From the NCBI RefSeq assembly GCF_014905175.1, contig NC_057792.1, positions 5,518,001 through 5,582,000 on the forward strand: a stretch of 64,000 nt of DNA. The letters are read 5' to 3'. The position numbers and the translations under genes were made by a program. Shown one piece after another: positions 36,721-49,200 of this stretch. The notes below the pieces were generated by a model, which was given only the letters and a program-made list of their open reading frames with translations, had not been told where the DNA came from and searched no databases. Each line of letters begins with the position of its first letter. Positions within the stretch are counted from its first letter, which is position 1. Origin of the DNA: Aphidius gifuensis. Lineage: Eukaryota > Arthropoda > Insecta > Hymenoptera > Braconidae.

Positions 36721-38400
36721 ACCATAACTACAGATATTTTTAAAAAACTTTTAAACAATTTAAATTCATACACAAAGGTCATGATAATAATTCATACACC
36801 ACATTTTAATAAATTAATAATATAATGTCATATAAACAAAATAATAATTTAATATCATTTATCAAAAAAATTAATTGTATTAAATTTTAGCTTGGCCAAG
36901 TATTTAAAAGAAAATATTTTTATCATTCAACATTCCACATTTATTCCATCCATTTTCATTTCATTTTCCTTTTTTTTTTTTGCCAACTTTTTTCTCATAA
37001 TTTTCGTTAAACTGTCACCTCCATTTTTCCTTCATTTTCTTTTTATTTTTTCTTATTACAATGTCACTATTTTCCCCTTGTTGGTTGGTTTTTTTTTTTT
37101 GTTTTTTATTTTTGTCGTCACCTTTTTTCTCTTGATTCATTTTCTTTTTTAATTTATTTTATTTATTTATATTATTTTTTTTTTCGTGGCTTTTTATATA
37201 TGTCTTTTTTCACTCTATTATTTTTGTTTTTTGGCACAAGAAATTGTTGAGATAATGCCTTAGGATTTCGAGCGAAAAACCACACTGATATGCTGAAAAC
37301 AATTTGTTGGTGATATAAGTATTGTAGATGAGAGTTTTAGACTTGGCAAGAGAATGACAATTTTAGTTTCAATTATTTTTCATTACTTTTCAATTTTTAA
37401 TGTTTTATTTTTCTTTTTTTTACATTTTAAATTATTATTTTTACAATAAACAATAGTATTTTTTTTTTTTTTTCATATATATTAATACCTACTTACTTTG
37501 AAATGTAAAAATAACAAATAGAAATAATAGGTTTTTTAAAAAACTGGTTTTTAAGTATATATATTTTTTAAAAACAAAAAATGAAAAATAAATAATTAAG
37601 ATGTATCGTAGAAAAAAGCAACTGGCAGATGTTTTTATAATAAATATTTCAGTACATTATGGGTTTTAAAAAATAGAGAAATATCTGTAGACTATAAAGA
37701 TGAAAGAAATAATATATTTTTTTTTGATACCTACTTTTACAAACACACAGAAAAAAATTTTATACAAAATTTTTTGTTCGGGGGTGTTTTTACAAGGCAC
37801 ACAATTCCAAGCCATCAAGATCCATTTCACAAAGAAATAAGAAAAGAAAAAAAAAATCAAGGGAATAATATATATAAATAAAATATGTTTTTACTGTATA
37901 ATTTTTTATTTTTTTTATTCACTTTTCTTTGGAATGATGTGCATGGGTGTTGAATGAAATTTAATTGCAAAATGATTCGTTGCTTTTTGGCTTGTGGTAT
38001 TCTCATATAATAGAAGCAATAAATTTCAAAACTTTTGATGGACACAAAATAGTATATGTGTGTATGTGTATGTGTGAGTAATTTTTGGGGGTTGATTATC
38101 AAGATTTGACTGTACATATATGCTATCTTAATGTGAGAATCTTGGTGACGATTAAAATAAGAAAAGTATATAAGGGGAGTTAACAAAACTTGACTATCAA
38201 AACGAATTTGATTCATGTTTAAATTTATCATAGTGCGATATATATTTTAGCCATTTATTTTATTATAATAAAATTTTAACAAACTGATAGGTAATTGTGA
38301 CTTATCGGAGGGTTTAAAATTGGTGACATCATGAATACAAGAAAAAAAAAATCCATAAAGTTAGCACACAATCATTCGAAAGGAATTTTGTAGATAAAAA
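36721..38400. other. AT-rich spacer, no gene seen
   Basis: Pyrimidine-rich tracts give open frames full of Phe and Leu (for example 36892-37152), which are composition artefacts. Nothing else is visible. Confidence 0.5.
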
Positions 38401-38607
38401 AAAAAAATAACAAGAAACTACAATTTAATTTAACTTTAAAATTGACTAAATTGAAAAAAAAAAAAAGACATATTTTTATATTGATAGAAATGTAATGGAG
38501 GGTGTATGGATTATGTGGGATTAATTTCAGATTTTTTGGGGGTGTCGAAAGGGGTGGTCGAGAGGTTAATGTCCAGCTTGCCCAAAATTCTATTTTTTTT
38601 TGAATTT

Positions 38608-38882
38608 TGCTGGACCAAAAATCAATTTTAATAAAGAAATATATTATGGAAGAAGTGAACTTTATAAATTACCATATACCTCGTTGCTAATTATATTCTC
38701 CTCCTACATAATGCTATTTTTTTCAAATTTCACCTGACCAAAAATTAATTTCATTAAGGAATCACATTATAGAAAAGGTGAACTTTATAATTTATAAAAT
38801 ATCTCTTAATACATAATCTATAGAATACCTCTATGCTAATTATATTCTCCTAATATAAATTGCTATTTTCTTCAAATTTCGC
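38608..38882. repeat. two-copy direct repeat inside the foldback element
   Basis: Copies start at about 38608 and 38733. Each has CTGGACCAAAAATCAATTTT or a close variant, then GTGAACTTTATAA (38655 and 38779), then TGCTAATTATATTCTCCT (38685 and 38834) and TTCAAATTTC. A third start (GGTTAAAAAATTAATTTTAT) follows at 38885. Confidence 0.65.
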
Positions 38883-38931
38883 GCGGTTAAAAAATTAATT
38901 TTATGAATCGTCTTGTCGACGTGTCTATTGT

Positions 38932-38983
38932 GTCCAGCTTTTTCACTTTGTCCAGCTCGTCCAGCTCGTCCAGCTTGTCCAGC
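38932..38983. repeat. GTCCAGC minisatellite
   Basis: GTCCAGC occurs at 38932, 38950, 38959, 38968 and 38977; the last four are spaced exactly 9 bp (consensus GTCCAGCTC). A solitary copy sits at 38571, at the inner edge of the left arm. Confidence 0.8.
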
Positions 38984-39430
38984 CCACATAATCTACGCAC
39001 CTTATCCTACAATTCTATCAATATATAAACATGTCGTTTTTTTTTTTTTATTCTAGACAATTTTAAAGTTAAAAAAATGAAAAATTCGCCGTTTTAACCT
39101 CCCGACCACCCCTTTCGACACCTTCAAAAAATCTGAAATTAATCCCACATAATCTATACACCCTCCCTTACATTTCTATCAATATAAAAATATGTCGTTT
39201 TTTTTTTTTTTAATTTAGACAATTTTAAAGTTAAAAAAATGAAAAATTCGCGGTTCCAGCCCTCCCGACCACCCCTTTCGACACCCTCAAAAAATCTGAA
39301 ATTAATCCCACATAATCTCCACACCTTCCTTTACAATTTTATCAATATAAAAATATGTCGTTTTTTTTTTTTTTAATTTATAAATAAATATAGCTAAAAA
39401 CATTGAAAAATCCTGGTTCCAACCCCTCGG

Positions 39431-41880
39431 CCACCCTTATCGCCACGGTTAAAAAACTTAAAATCAATTCTATATTATCTTATGACCCCCTTACTAAAAT
39501 TTTTAAAATAATACTCTAAGCCTGTCTCTATTTACCTGACAAATTTTAAAAATTTCTATCGATTCGTTTTTGTAAAAAAAATTCATAAAAAATTGGTTTT
39601 AATTTTTTTGCAACAGCGAATAACCGCGCTCCACTCGGTCGTCTGGTGCTTCAGGTATAGCACAACCGTTCGTCAAAATAACAAAAAAATAAAATAATTT
39701 AATAATTAAAAACAAATCTATAATCTATTTTTTTTTTAAATTATTTACTTGTTGGCTAATTGTCAACATTGTTTATTATCAAATTTATATAATAAAAAAA
39801 AAAAAAAAGAATTAAAACAAATTCTTAAAAAAATAGATAAACAATATAATAATTTTATTAATAATAAATTAATTGGATACTTGAATCAGCCTTTTAGTTG
39901 ATTCAAGTTAATTTTGTTTTTGTACTCAGCACCTCTCTACTCCAATAACTAACAATGGCTTTTATAGATAATCCATCTAAACCAAGTAAACGAGATAATA
40001 CATATATATATATATTTTATCAAACTTGTTATTGTATTATGCTCATTCGAATCCGATAATCTAAAATTGTAGAATATCTCTCGTTTGATATAATCAAGAT
40101 ACAATATATATATATTTATAGATTTGTATGTTGAGTCTTTGTTCGTGTACTATATAAAGTAGTATGTATTTGTGAAAATAGTGAGTCAACTGGGACCAAT
40201 GTGCCAACTATCTATCTATATGTCTATAGTCACCTCAATTCTATACTTTCATTCTACTAGTTTATATCCCTTGAGTACCATATACCACGAATTTCACCAA
40301 AACCATCAGTTTGCATACACTTAGACATCGAATTTTGTCGAATAATTTCCAAATTATAACATGAAATACTAGCAGTTACATTTTTGAATACAAATACACT
40401 TTGATAAAATTTATATGACAATAAATAATTCTATCGAAAAAAAGTATTTTTTAAATTTTATATAACTTGGAAGATTTAAAAAAAATTAGGTGCTTTTATA
40501 ATTTTTCTAAGTTACATATATATATTTTTTAAAGATTATTTAAATGCTAAAATTTTAATTTATTTGTTTATTTATTTACAAATATATATGTAAATGTATA
40601 ATAAAATAAAAAATAGCCAATTTATTTTCAACTTGAATTCCCTCTTTGATCCTGGATTTAACTTGTATAAAAAAAATATATGTATTTTATGTGAAAACGT
40701 TAGGGATTGCACTGACGTTGAAAACGAATAAACGACACACTTGGCACCAATGACAAGTTATATTGTACTTTAGAGAACAATTATAAATATAGTTATATAA
40801 CACATGTATAGTGTATATTAATTTAAACTCCATGAATATATTTATTGTAATTTTTAAAAAATATATAAATATTTTAAAAACATTTTTTTATATTAAAATG
40901 TTAATGTTTAACATTGTCGTTATATAAAAAAATTAAAAAATTACAATAACATATATAATAGAACAATGAGTATAGGTTTTTTTTTTTATAATTTTATTTT
41001 TCTTTGTTATAAATAAATCCGTATGAGTTCCGCATTTTCTTTTTTCATAAATAAAAATCAAGGTTTTTTTATTTTATCATTATATTACTCGCAGCAATGG
41101 TATTTACTGTTGCAATTTTTCAAAGTTATTTAAACCTTGAAATATCATACAGTGATTATTGTTGATGTATCATCTTGTACTGATTGAGCAATCAAGAAAA
41201 TAAACTGTGATGATTCAAGGTACATAAATACTGATTAGATACAAAATCATTTTTTTTTTTTTTTTCGTTGATTTTTCAATAAGAAAATATTTGAGGTTTA
41301 ATATTTTTTTTTCAAATATCAATTTGATACTTGAAATTTTTAGTTTTAAATTAGCAATTTGAAGATGAAAAAATGTCAATTAATATTTCATTTAAAAGAA
41401 TGTTAATTTAATATGTAAAATTTTTTTTTTTTATTACAAATTTTCGATTGAATTTTGCAAAAACAATTTTCTTTTTTTCAATGTCAATTACTAAATTAAT
41501 TGAAAAAAAATGTTAAATTAATGTTTATTTTTAATTTAACATTTATATATTGTTTAAATAAAATTAATGAAAAAATTAAAATTTAATATTACGTGGAAAT
41601 GTTTATTTAACATTCAAAGATTTTAAAAATTTAACATTTATTTTATAACACTTTTATTTTTTATTTTTTTTGCACTTTAGCATATAAATGACATTCTGAT
41701 ACTATTTAAAAAATTAAAATCTTCATTAAAGTCATCAGTTTTATTTATTTATATATTTTTTTTTGTTAAATACCTAAAAGGAAAAATTTAAAATATAAAA
41801 ATATATTTTGGTGGTTGTAAAAGTCCATCAACTCTCCACAAAATCAAATTAAAAAAATATAAAAAATTAAATTCGCAAGT
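39431..41880. other. AT-rich spacer with one G+C-rich island
   Basis: No gene is seen. An island at 39617-39682 (GCTCCACTCGGTCGTCTGG) is far above local G+C content; it has no frame or tRNA fold that I can find and may be a remnant of the neighbouring repeat element. Confidence 0.4.
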
Positions 41881-42060
41881 TTTCGTAAAGACTCGGTTAT
41901 TTTCGTACTATCTCTCTCGGTTCTCTCTCGTTCTCTTTTTAATTTTTTTTTTTTTTTTCGGCGCCATCAAGGTAGCGCCTTCTATCGGCCATTTACAAAC
42001 TCATAGACAACGCCGCGGCGTCAGGATTTTCTCGACTGCTCAGTGTTGAATCAGCTTTCA
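41880..42060 (+). promoter_or_regulatory. promoter of a large plus-strand gene
   Basis: A sharp local rise in G+C includes GGCGCCATCAAGGTAGCGCC (41961-41980; CTCF-like and YY1-like), TCGGCCATTT (41985-41994) and CCGCGGCG (42012-42019). CTGCTCAGTGTTGA at about 42036-42049 resembles an initiator. A further GCCATTTT site lies at 42236-42243 in the presumed leader. Confidence 0.5.
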
Positions 42061-42852
42061 AGCTGTAAAAGTGTCAGTTATTTAATCCCTTAAATATTTT
42101 TATAATTACTTGTTAACCCCATCAAGTATTTTAAAATAAAAAATAACAATCGAAATATTAAATTAACAATAAATAACAATTAAAACAAATTAATTTCTCT
42201 TCAATTTTTATTTTTTTTTATTTTTCATCAATTCCGCCATTTTATTGTTTATAAAAATATAATAAACAAGCTATTTATCTATTAAACAGTGTGTTTAAAC
42301 AATCAGTGAATAAAGACAAAAAATTAACAACAATATATTGTTGTTTAAATATTTTTTAAAGCTTCCATTAAATTTCTATTTTTTTTTTTTTGTGAGTAAA
42401 AATTTGTTTATCATTTGTGAGCATTGTGTTTTGTTATTATTTATAAGCTTTTTTTTTTATCATTTATGTGTTAATTGGCAAAGTGATTTTGTTATAATAT
42501 TATTGTGAAATAATTATGATAATTATTTGAGTCATTTATTAAAAATAAATAGGTATGCAAAAATAATTTATCAAAAAGACAATTTAAAAAGACATTCAGC
42601 ATCCAAGAAAATAACACGACAAGGCAATGATACTTAACAATAATAATTTAAAAATATATACAACAATTAAACCTGGTTTATTATTTCGTATTTACCTGTG
42701 ATATAAAAACATAGGCCGGATAAATTTATATATATATATTTTTTTCTCATTTTAAATTAAATAAATAGAGATTTTTTTTTGATTTGTTTTTTATAATTGC
42801 AAAGTGTGTTTAAGTAAATTGAAAAAATTTACTGGATAATTATAATGATACA

Positions 42853-42924
42853 ATGAAAACAAGTGAAATGAAAAAAATTAACAAGGAAAATATACGCAGA
42901 AAGGATATGTCTTCTATGATGGTA
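42853..42924 (+). CDS. first coding exon of an unrecognised gene (partial)
   Basis: An ATG at 42853 follows an in-frame upstream stop and opens a frame (MKTSEMKKINKENIRRKD...) of about 24 codons ending at a good donor, ATGATG|GTATGT. It lies some 800 bp downstream of the promoter-like block at 41.9-42.1 kb, which would give a long 5' leader. The residues are charged and Lys-rich, with no motif I know. The remaining exons must be to the right, mostly or wholly beyond the window, behind a first intron of up to 21 kb. Long leader plus long first intron is typical of developmentally regulated genes, but identity is open. Confidence 0.4.
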
Positions 42925-42994
42925 TGTTAAAATTGAGAAAATAATTATTTAAAATCTCGTTAAAATTATTTTTGTTTGTTTTTTTTTATTTTAA

Positions 42995-43083
42995 AATATT
43001 TAATGGTTTTATTAATTATTTTTATACACAATATTGATACATTTAACAGAATAAATATATTTAATAAAACCATTATAAATATT
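42995..43083. repeat. inverted repeat just inside the intron
   Basis: AATATTTAATGGTTTTATTAA at 42995-43015 is inverted at 43061-43083 as TTAATAAAACCATTATAAAT plus ATT, with one small indel and a loop of about 45 nt. It could form a strong hairpin in the pre-mRNA or be a tiny MITE. Confidence 0.7.
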
Positions 43084-45652
43084 TATGATAATATTAGCAA
43101 TAAAAAGTAAAAAGCAAAAAAAATTAATAAAAAAAAATCACTACGTTTGATAAAGCAGTTTAGCATGTCATGTTGTAGCCGTAATCAAATATTGATATAT
43201 GCTAATAATTTTATTGGTATATTTGACCACACACATGCTATACACATAAAATTATTATTATTTTTATATGCTGTGATATAAAATACCTAATAATCTGATA
43301 AATTAACGAAGAAAAAATAAAATTTTTACTATTTTTTTTTCCTCTAAAGCAAATAAATGAATAAAAAAAAATAAATAGATATATTATTTATTAAAATTAA
43401 ATTCTATTTATTAATATTAATTAACATTTATCAATTTAAAAAAAAAATTTAATCTAATTATAATATGATAGATAAAAAAAAAATAGGAAAATATTCTGCT
43501 TTTTTACAAATAAATTTTTTCTTTTTGCAATGGTAATTATTATTATCATCAACATATCAACATTCTGATTAATCTCAATTTTTGCTGAATATGTTACACA
43601 TATATTAACGAAAAAAAAACAAAAATATAAATAAATAAATAACAATGTCTCTACATAGTCGAGCATAATAGTCAGGTATATGTATCGAGAGTACATACGT
43701 GTTCATAATAAATTTACCCGTCTACTGTTGGTATGTATTTATATTTTTTTCTATATGCAAAAAAAAAAAATACACATAATACAAAGACGAACATTGCAAT
43801 ATGTGTTGTGCAATATGCATTATTTGCATATACATATATACACACAGATAAATAATTCTGTGTCACTGTAAAATACCAAAAGAAATCTGCTAAATTGTGA
43901 TAACAAAAAAAAGATATAAAGAAAAAAAAAAAACTAATAATAATAATTACATATGCGGGGTCATATAATGACGCAAAAAAGTGTCAAGTATATAACATGT
44001 TTGTTTAACATGTTGAATCGTTTAATAAATGACAAAAAACAAAAAATCAATTATATAAGAAAAAAAAATTTTTCGATATACATTTTTCGAATAGTAATAT
44101 ATTTAAAATGAAAATAGTTAATTGTTGTAATAATATATATAGTTAATTGTTGGAATGACAAGTCTATTTTTATTTAAGAAAATTTTCCATTTTTTTTTTC
44201 TATTATTTTTATGGCTGTCAGTTGATGATGTTGACTATTTTTAAATTTGACTGACGAGCCCTTAGCTATACGCGTTAATTAGATACGGATGATTAATGCC
44301 AAGGGTGGAGGGTAATAATTTTCAAAAATTATTTTCTTATAGGGTATGTTTCTGGGTAGATATTGTTGTTATTTTTATGTGTTTGTCATTATTTTACAAT
44401 GCAGGACACATGTATTTATAAAATAATAATCATAAAGAATTTTCTGTATGATGACGTAATTATTTTTTTTTTTTTCTACTTTTATCATTATTCATAGTTC
44501 ACAAAGTATCACTATAAATTTATGATAAGAATTAATTAATTTTGCAAATATAAGTAGAAAAACAACTGGTCTAATTTATCTTTTTTTTTTTTTTTTTTGT
44601 CGATTGATTATCATGACACGAATCTTTCAACTTTATTTCATCTAATCTTTATCAACCCTCGAGTTAAAGCTTTCATTACAACTTGAATGTTTGTCATCTA
44701 ATTTATTTTATGTTTTTTAAAAGTTTGAGGATACATATATAGAAGTATATTGAAGATTAGGTTTCGTCAATGATCCATATAATTGGAAAAGAATAATAAG
44801 ATAAAGAATATAATAAAAAAAATTAAATAATGTATGATTTTTTTTTTTCGTTTAATTTTATATTTCGTTAACTTGGTGTGTGTGTGTGGGTTTCGACGGA
44901 AATCCTTGTCAGTAAGTTTTTCTTATTTCTTATGGCAAAATGAGAGGCAACTGTGGTGATGGTGGTTTTGGCTTCGGTTGGTCTGCGATCCAGCCACCGA
45001 TAAATATATACGAGACTCGAAGGAATAAACTGACGGCTAGGCAGCATCTTTCGTTTTTTTTTTTTTTTTATTATTATTTTTCATCTTATTTATTTATTTT
45101 TTCTTGGTATTTGCCTTCTCTTGCACATATACTTGCTAGTATATTTTACACACTTGTATAAAATATATATTCTACTACATTCAAAACTCAACCGTGACGA
45201 CGTGGCAGACCGGTATTACTACCTTTTTTTTACTTTTTTTTTTTCTCATTTGATTTTTATATATATATTTTTTACTTCTTTTACTTTGCCGACTTGGTTT
45301 TTTTTTTTCGCTCATTTTTTATCATATAATGTTACTTCTCTTTAAGACTTATCATTATTATCGTCATCAAGATTTTTCTAAGAATATCTTGTTATTAATT
45401 TTGAATAAACGAGTTTTTGTTTTAGCGAAATTAATCATGTTGTTGTTGTTGAGTCATACAACAGCGTTATTGTCATTTTTCAAATGCCTGTTTTATAATA
45501 ATGAGATTAATCTTTAGAGTATATTTTTTTTTAATAATTATTTTATAAAACACACGAGGTTTAAAAGTTGAAATAAAAAAAGCTCTAGAAATCGAAAAAA
45601 AAAAAATAGTAAATTATGTTGAATTCGAAATATTGTTGATATTTTTTTTTTT

Positions 45653-45899
45653 GAATAAGCCACTGTTTTAACTAATTCAATGAACAAAAAAATAGTTGAA
45701 AATTTCTATTTGCAAACGTGAAAATGAATTTTGAATTTTATCATTTTTGCCTGCAGGAAAAGTCAGCACGTAATGGCATATATCACGAACCGTGGTGGCG
45801 AAAAAAAATGAAAAATTCATAATTCGTTCCAATGTTTGCAAATAGACTTTTTCGACTAATTTTTTTTTCATCTGGTTAGTTTAAACAATGACTTATTTA
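45653..45899. mobile_element. MITE-like inverted-repeat element
   Basis: Arms of about 100 bp, 45653-45750 and 45799-45899, are inverted copies. Landmarks are AATAAG(C/T)CA(C/T)TGTTT, AACTAA, TAGT(T/C)GAAAA and CTATTTGCAAAC, in the same order from each outer end. The core of about 48 bp (CCTGCAGGAAAAGTCAGCAC) is G+C-richer. No transposase frame is present. Exact ends and target-site duplications are not clear. Confidence 0.65.
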
Positions 45900-45926
45900 T
45901 GCGATTAGCTTCAATAATCAATTTTT

Positions 45927-46041
45927 AAAAATAACAATAAATAATCAACAATTAAAAATCAACGAAAATGTCTATTTGAAAATGTCCAAAAAATAAGGTA
46001 AATTATTTATCAGTAATTATTGATTATTTGTTGTTATTTTT
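45927..46041. repeat. short inverted repeat between two MITE-like copies
   Basis: AAAAATAACAATAAATAATC at 45927-45946 is inverted at 46022-46041 with one mismatch, separated by about 75 bp. Confidence 0.65.
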
Positions 46042-46068
46042 GATCATTAATTATTAAAATTTATCACA

Positions 46069-46200
46069 CAAATAAGTCGATATATTAATTAACCAAATGC
46101 AAAAAAAAAATTAGTCACAAATGTCAATCTGTAAACGGGGTATCAAATTATCAATTAAATTTTTTTTGCCTGTCAATGAGACAGTTCGTGTGGAGAATTT
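46069..46200 (+). mobile_element. second, degraded copy of the MITE-like element
   Basis: The segment 46069-46136 repeats the arm order of the neighbouring element in plus orientation: AATAAGTC, TTAACCAAATG, a poly-A run, TTAGTCACAAATGTC, then CTGTAAACG. A core-like TTTTTGCCTGTCAATGAG follows at about 46165. I could not find its right arm. Confidence 0.5.
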
Positions 46201-49200
46201 TTTATCTGCATTCTTTTTATTTAAAAAAATAACTGACTATATTTTTTATCCTTTACGGAAGTTATTTGTTGGATATTTTAATGTCAATTGAAACAATTTT
46301 TTTTATCATACAAAGTTTTATAAATACAGTAAACAATTTCGTTTGATATATATTTTTTTTCTTTCAATTGATATCGAAATTGAGTGACGTGTTGACGAAA
46401 TTCCTTTGTAATGATGATTGCTTTCTCAACGATGATGAAAATATATTGTCTGATAGAAAAAGAAAAAAAAATATCTTTCCAATTCAACCATCAATAAATC
46501 TATATATATCTAGAACACTCTTGATTATATTTTTTATTTTTTTGCCTTCACCTTACTTTTCACTCATTTTTTATTTTTTTACTATTTTTATCTCATCTTG
46601 TTTCTTGCTTCATTTTCTTGTTCACTTTGTGATCGTAAAATGTGTTTGCCTCTGGGAAAATAGTGAGATGAAGAAAATAAAAAGAAAAAAAAAAAAAAAA
46701 ACTTGTAAAAGTAAAAAATGAGTGAAACTTGTTTTCCACATCTTTTGTGTCTGTGAAAAAAAAATATTCATTCTTTCGTTTTACTTTGTTTCAACGTTAC
46801 AGACGCGTACTTTTATCATTGTCGTTTTTTTTTTTTTTTTTATTTGCAAACTACTAGTATTGTGTATAAAATAAAATATAATTTATAGGGTTTGTATGTA
46901 TCTGTATTGTTGAGAAAGCCAAGTTGTCCCAGAGGGGTCGATGTTTAAACCACCTTACCACAATACAAATGTTTTGTTGTAAAACGTGAACTTGGACACT
47001 CTTTTAAACTCAATGAAAATGAACAAAAAAAAACCATTTTAAAAAAATATCTTACATAGTGTTTATATTATTTTCAAGTATTTAATATTAAAAATATTTT
47101 TTCATAAAGAGAAAATATTTTTAAAAAAATTCCAAGATTTATTATGTTAAAATGATACAGGCCATTATAACCTCATCATTTTATATTTTTTATATTCATA
47201 TTATTTTTTTAAATAATAATAAAAAGTAGTCAGTTTTATTCATCTGAATATAAGCTGGTAAATTACATTGAACCACAGGCAAGTTTAATAATAATTTGTT
47301 TCCATAATCGGTGACCGCTTGGCAAATTTAATTATCCATTTTTTTTTATTATTTTTTTTATATATATTCTCCTGATTTTGATTTAATAATTTTAATAATA
47401 CTTCAAGTAAAACTATTTAATATACAATATGTACATTTAAATTATTATTATATAGAAAAAAAATTTATTCAAGTTTATATTGTGTTCAACACACACACGC
47501 ACACGCAACCTGTATTAATCAAATGACTTTTGAGATTATCAGTTTGATAGCAGGTTGACAAGTCACTAAAAAATCATGGCAAGTCATTGAGAGAAAAAAA
47601 AATATATATAAAAAAAAAGAAACAAGAAATCTTTATTAATATGTTTAGGAACAAGTTTAATCGTCTGAAGAACAGGTTCTTTTTTTTTTGGTCTATTGTA
47701 TCATAGTCATCATTATCATCTAGGATATGATTCAATTCCCCTCGTCTTAAACTGATCCATCATCATCATCATTCGGCCTATTCTATTCAATTTTTTTTCT
47801 TTTTTTATCTCCATTCTTCAAAGAAAACAATTTTATTATTCACATAATAATAATAACAAGTTTGATAAGTGGTTATAACAAAAAGAAAAAAAAAAATTCT
47901 GAATTGTTAAAAAGTACAAGTTATGTAACACGTGTTTAAGCACAAAAAATTATTTTTTAATACTCGTTTATTAATTATTAAGGTCAATAGTTATACTTTG
48001 AAAAAGAAAAGGAAAAAAAATTGATAAAAAATTCAATAAATCGTCACTTTAGAATCATAAAGACGTATTATTTTATTTTTTTTTTGAAAAATTTCGATTT
48101 TTTAATAACAAAAAAGCTTATCTATAAATTCATATGGCAATATGTTTTTCCGGTTTTTTTAAAAAAAAAAAATTAACAGTAACATAGGGGTATTAGCTAA
48201 AATAATAAAGGCGTAACTCCGGTACTTGTGTATATTTTTTTATTTTGCAGTAAATTATTTTTCGGTGATAAAAAAAGGTGTACGACCCTCTCACTTACCC
48301 CTTGTGTTATTAACATTTTTAAAAATAATTAAATATCATTTGAAGATTGCACAAGTGATAAAGATATACCTCTTTTTTTTTATTACTGCAAAATAATTTA
48401 GTAGAAATAAAAAGGTGCAAGTATCAAAGTTCCATACAATCAATTTTTTTCTTAATTAATATTTTTGATATAGAATTATAAATTTTTCCACATAAAAAAA
48501 AAAAAAATAATACTTAATTATCTTGAATTTCAATTAAATTAAAAAAATCACTACTGACCTCCTGGTGATCCTGATGCAAAGCATTGAAATTTATATGAAC
48601 AAAAATTCCTGAAATTAAACTGATTATATCCCTGTTTGAATTTAAATAGTCAATCGGCAATTTGGTTCACGAGATCATGCATTTCAATCAAACCCGACAT
48701 TTATTTTAATTAATACATATGAATAAAATAAAAATTAATTATTGCGCTATCAGTTATTTTAGTTTGTATAAAAAAAAATAATCATAATAAAAATGGGTTG
48801 GGATTATTAAACAACGATGTCATTAATGATAACCAAGTCATTGTCAGAATTAAATATTTGCAAGAAAAATATATTATCACTAATCAAGAAAAAAAAAAAA
48901 ATAAAAAAAATATACACACCCTGTTTCGTGATAACGCGTATAATGCGTGACCCATTATTCGTAACATGCGACTTATGATAAAAATCATATATCCAGACTT
49001 GTTTACATTTTATACGTGACAGATTTTTTTTTTTTTTTTAACTTTCGCGAAAAATAAATATTTGTTAAAGTATGTATTGCTGTATAACGAGGGTATGAAA
49101 TAAGGCTATACTTATATTTCAACGACGAGTTTTACACATCAGTTCATTTATTTTTTTTTTTCAGACATTACGTGGCTTTTTGTGTTAAACTATGACTCAA

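Larger units (their letters stand above)
38421..39430. mobile_element. foldback-type repeat element, non-autonomous
   Basis: A block at about 38421-38570 (minus orientation) is repeated inverted at about 39102-39235 with few mismatches; shared landmarks are CCCGACCACCCCTTTCGACA, ATCTGAAATTAATCCCACAT and GACAATTTTAAAG. The right arm is itself tandem: a unit of about 162 bp starts at about 39101 and 39264, with a partial unit before (from 38979) and a decayed one after. Between the arms lie two copies of a 125-150 bp direct repeat and a GTCCAGC minisatellite. There is no transposase frame. Foldback or MITE-like origin is inferred from structure only. Confidence 0.6.

Noticed and set aside
36892..37152. 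Open frame of 86 codons, Phe/Leu/Ile-rich
   Set aside because: A poly-T tract effect: almost all codons are TTT, TTA or ATT-type, with no domain or conserved start. The same holds for 45121-45345, 54104-54349, 55896-56195, 56753-57001 and others.
40047..40061. tRNA B-box-like CATTCGAATCC
   Set aside because: No A-box at the right distance and no cloverleaf could be drawn.
46900..46965. Possible microRNA hairpin in a G+C island
   Set aside because: No matching arm within 100 nt and no resemblance to insect microRNAs that I could recall.
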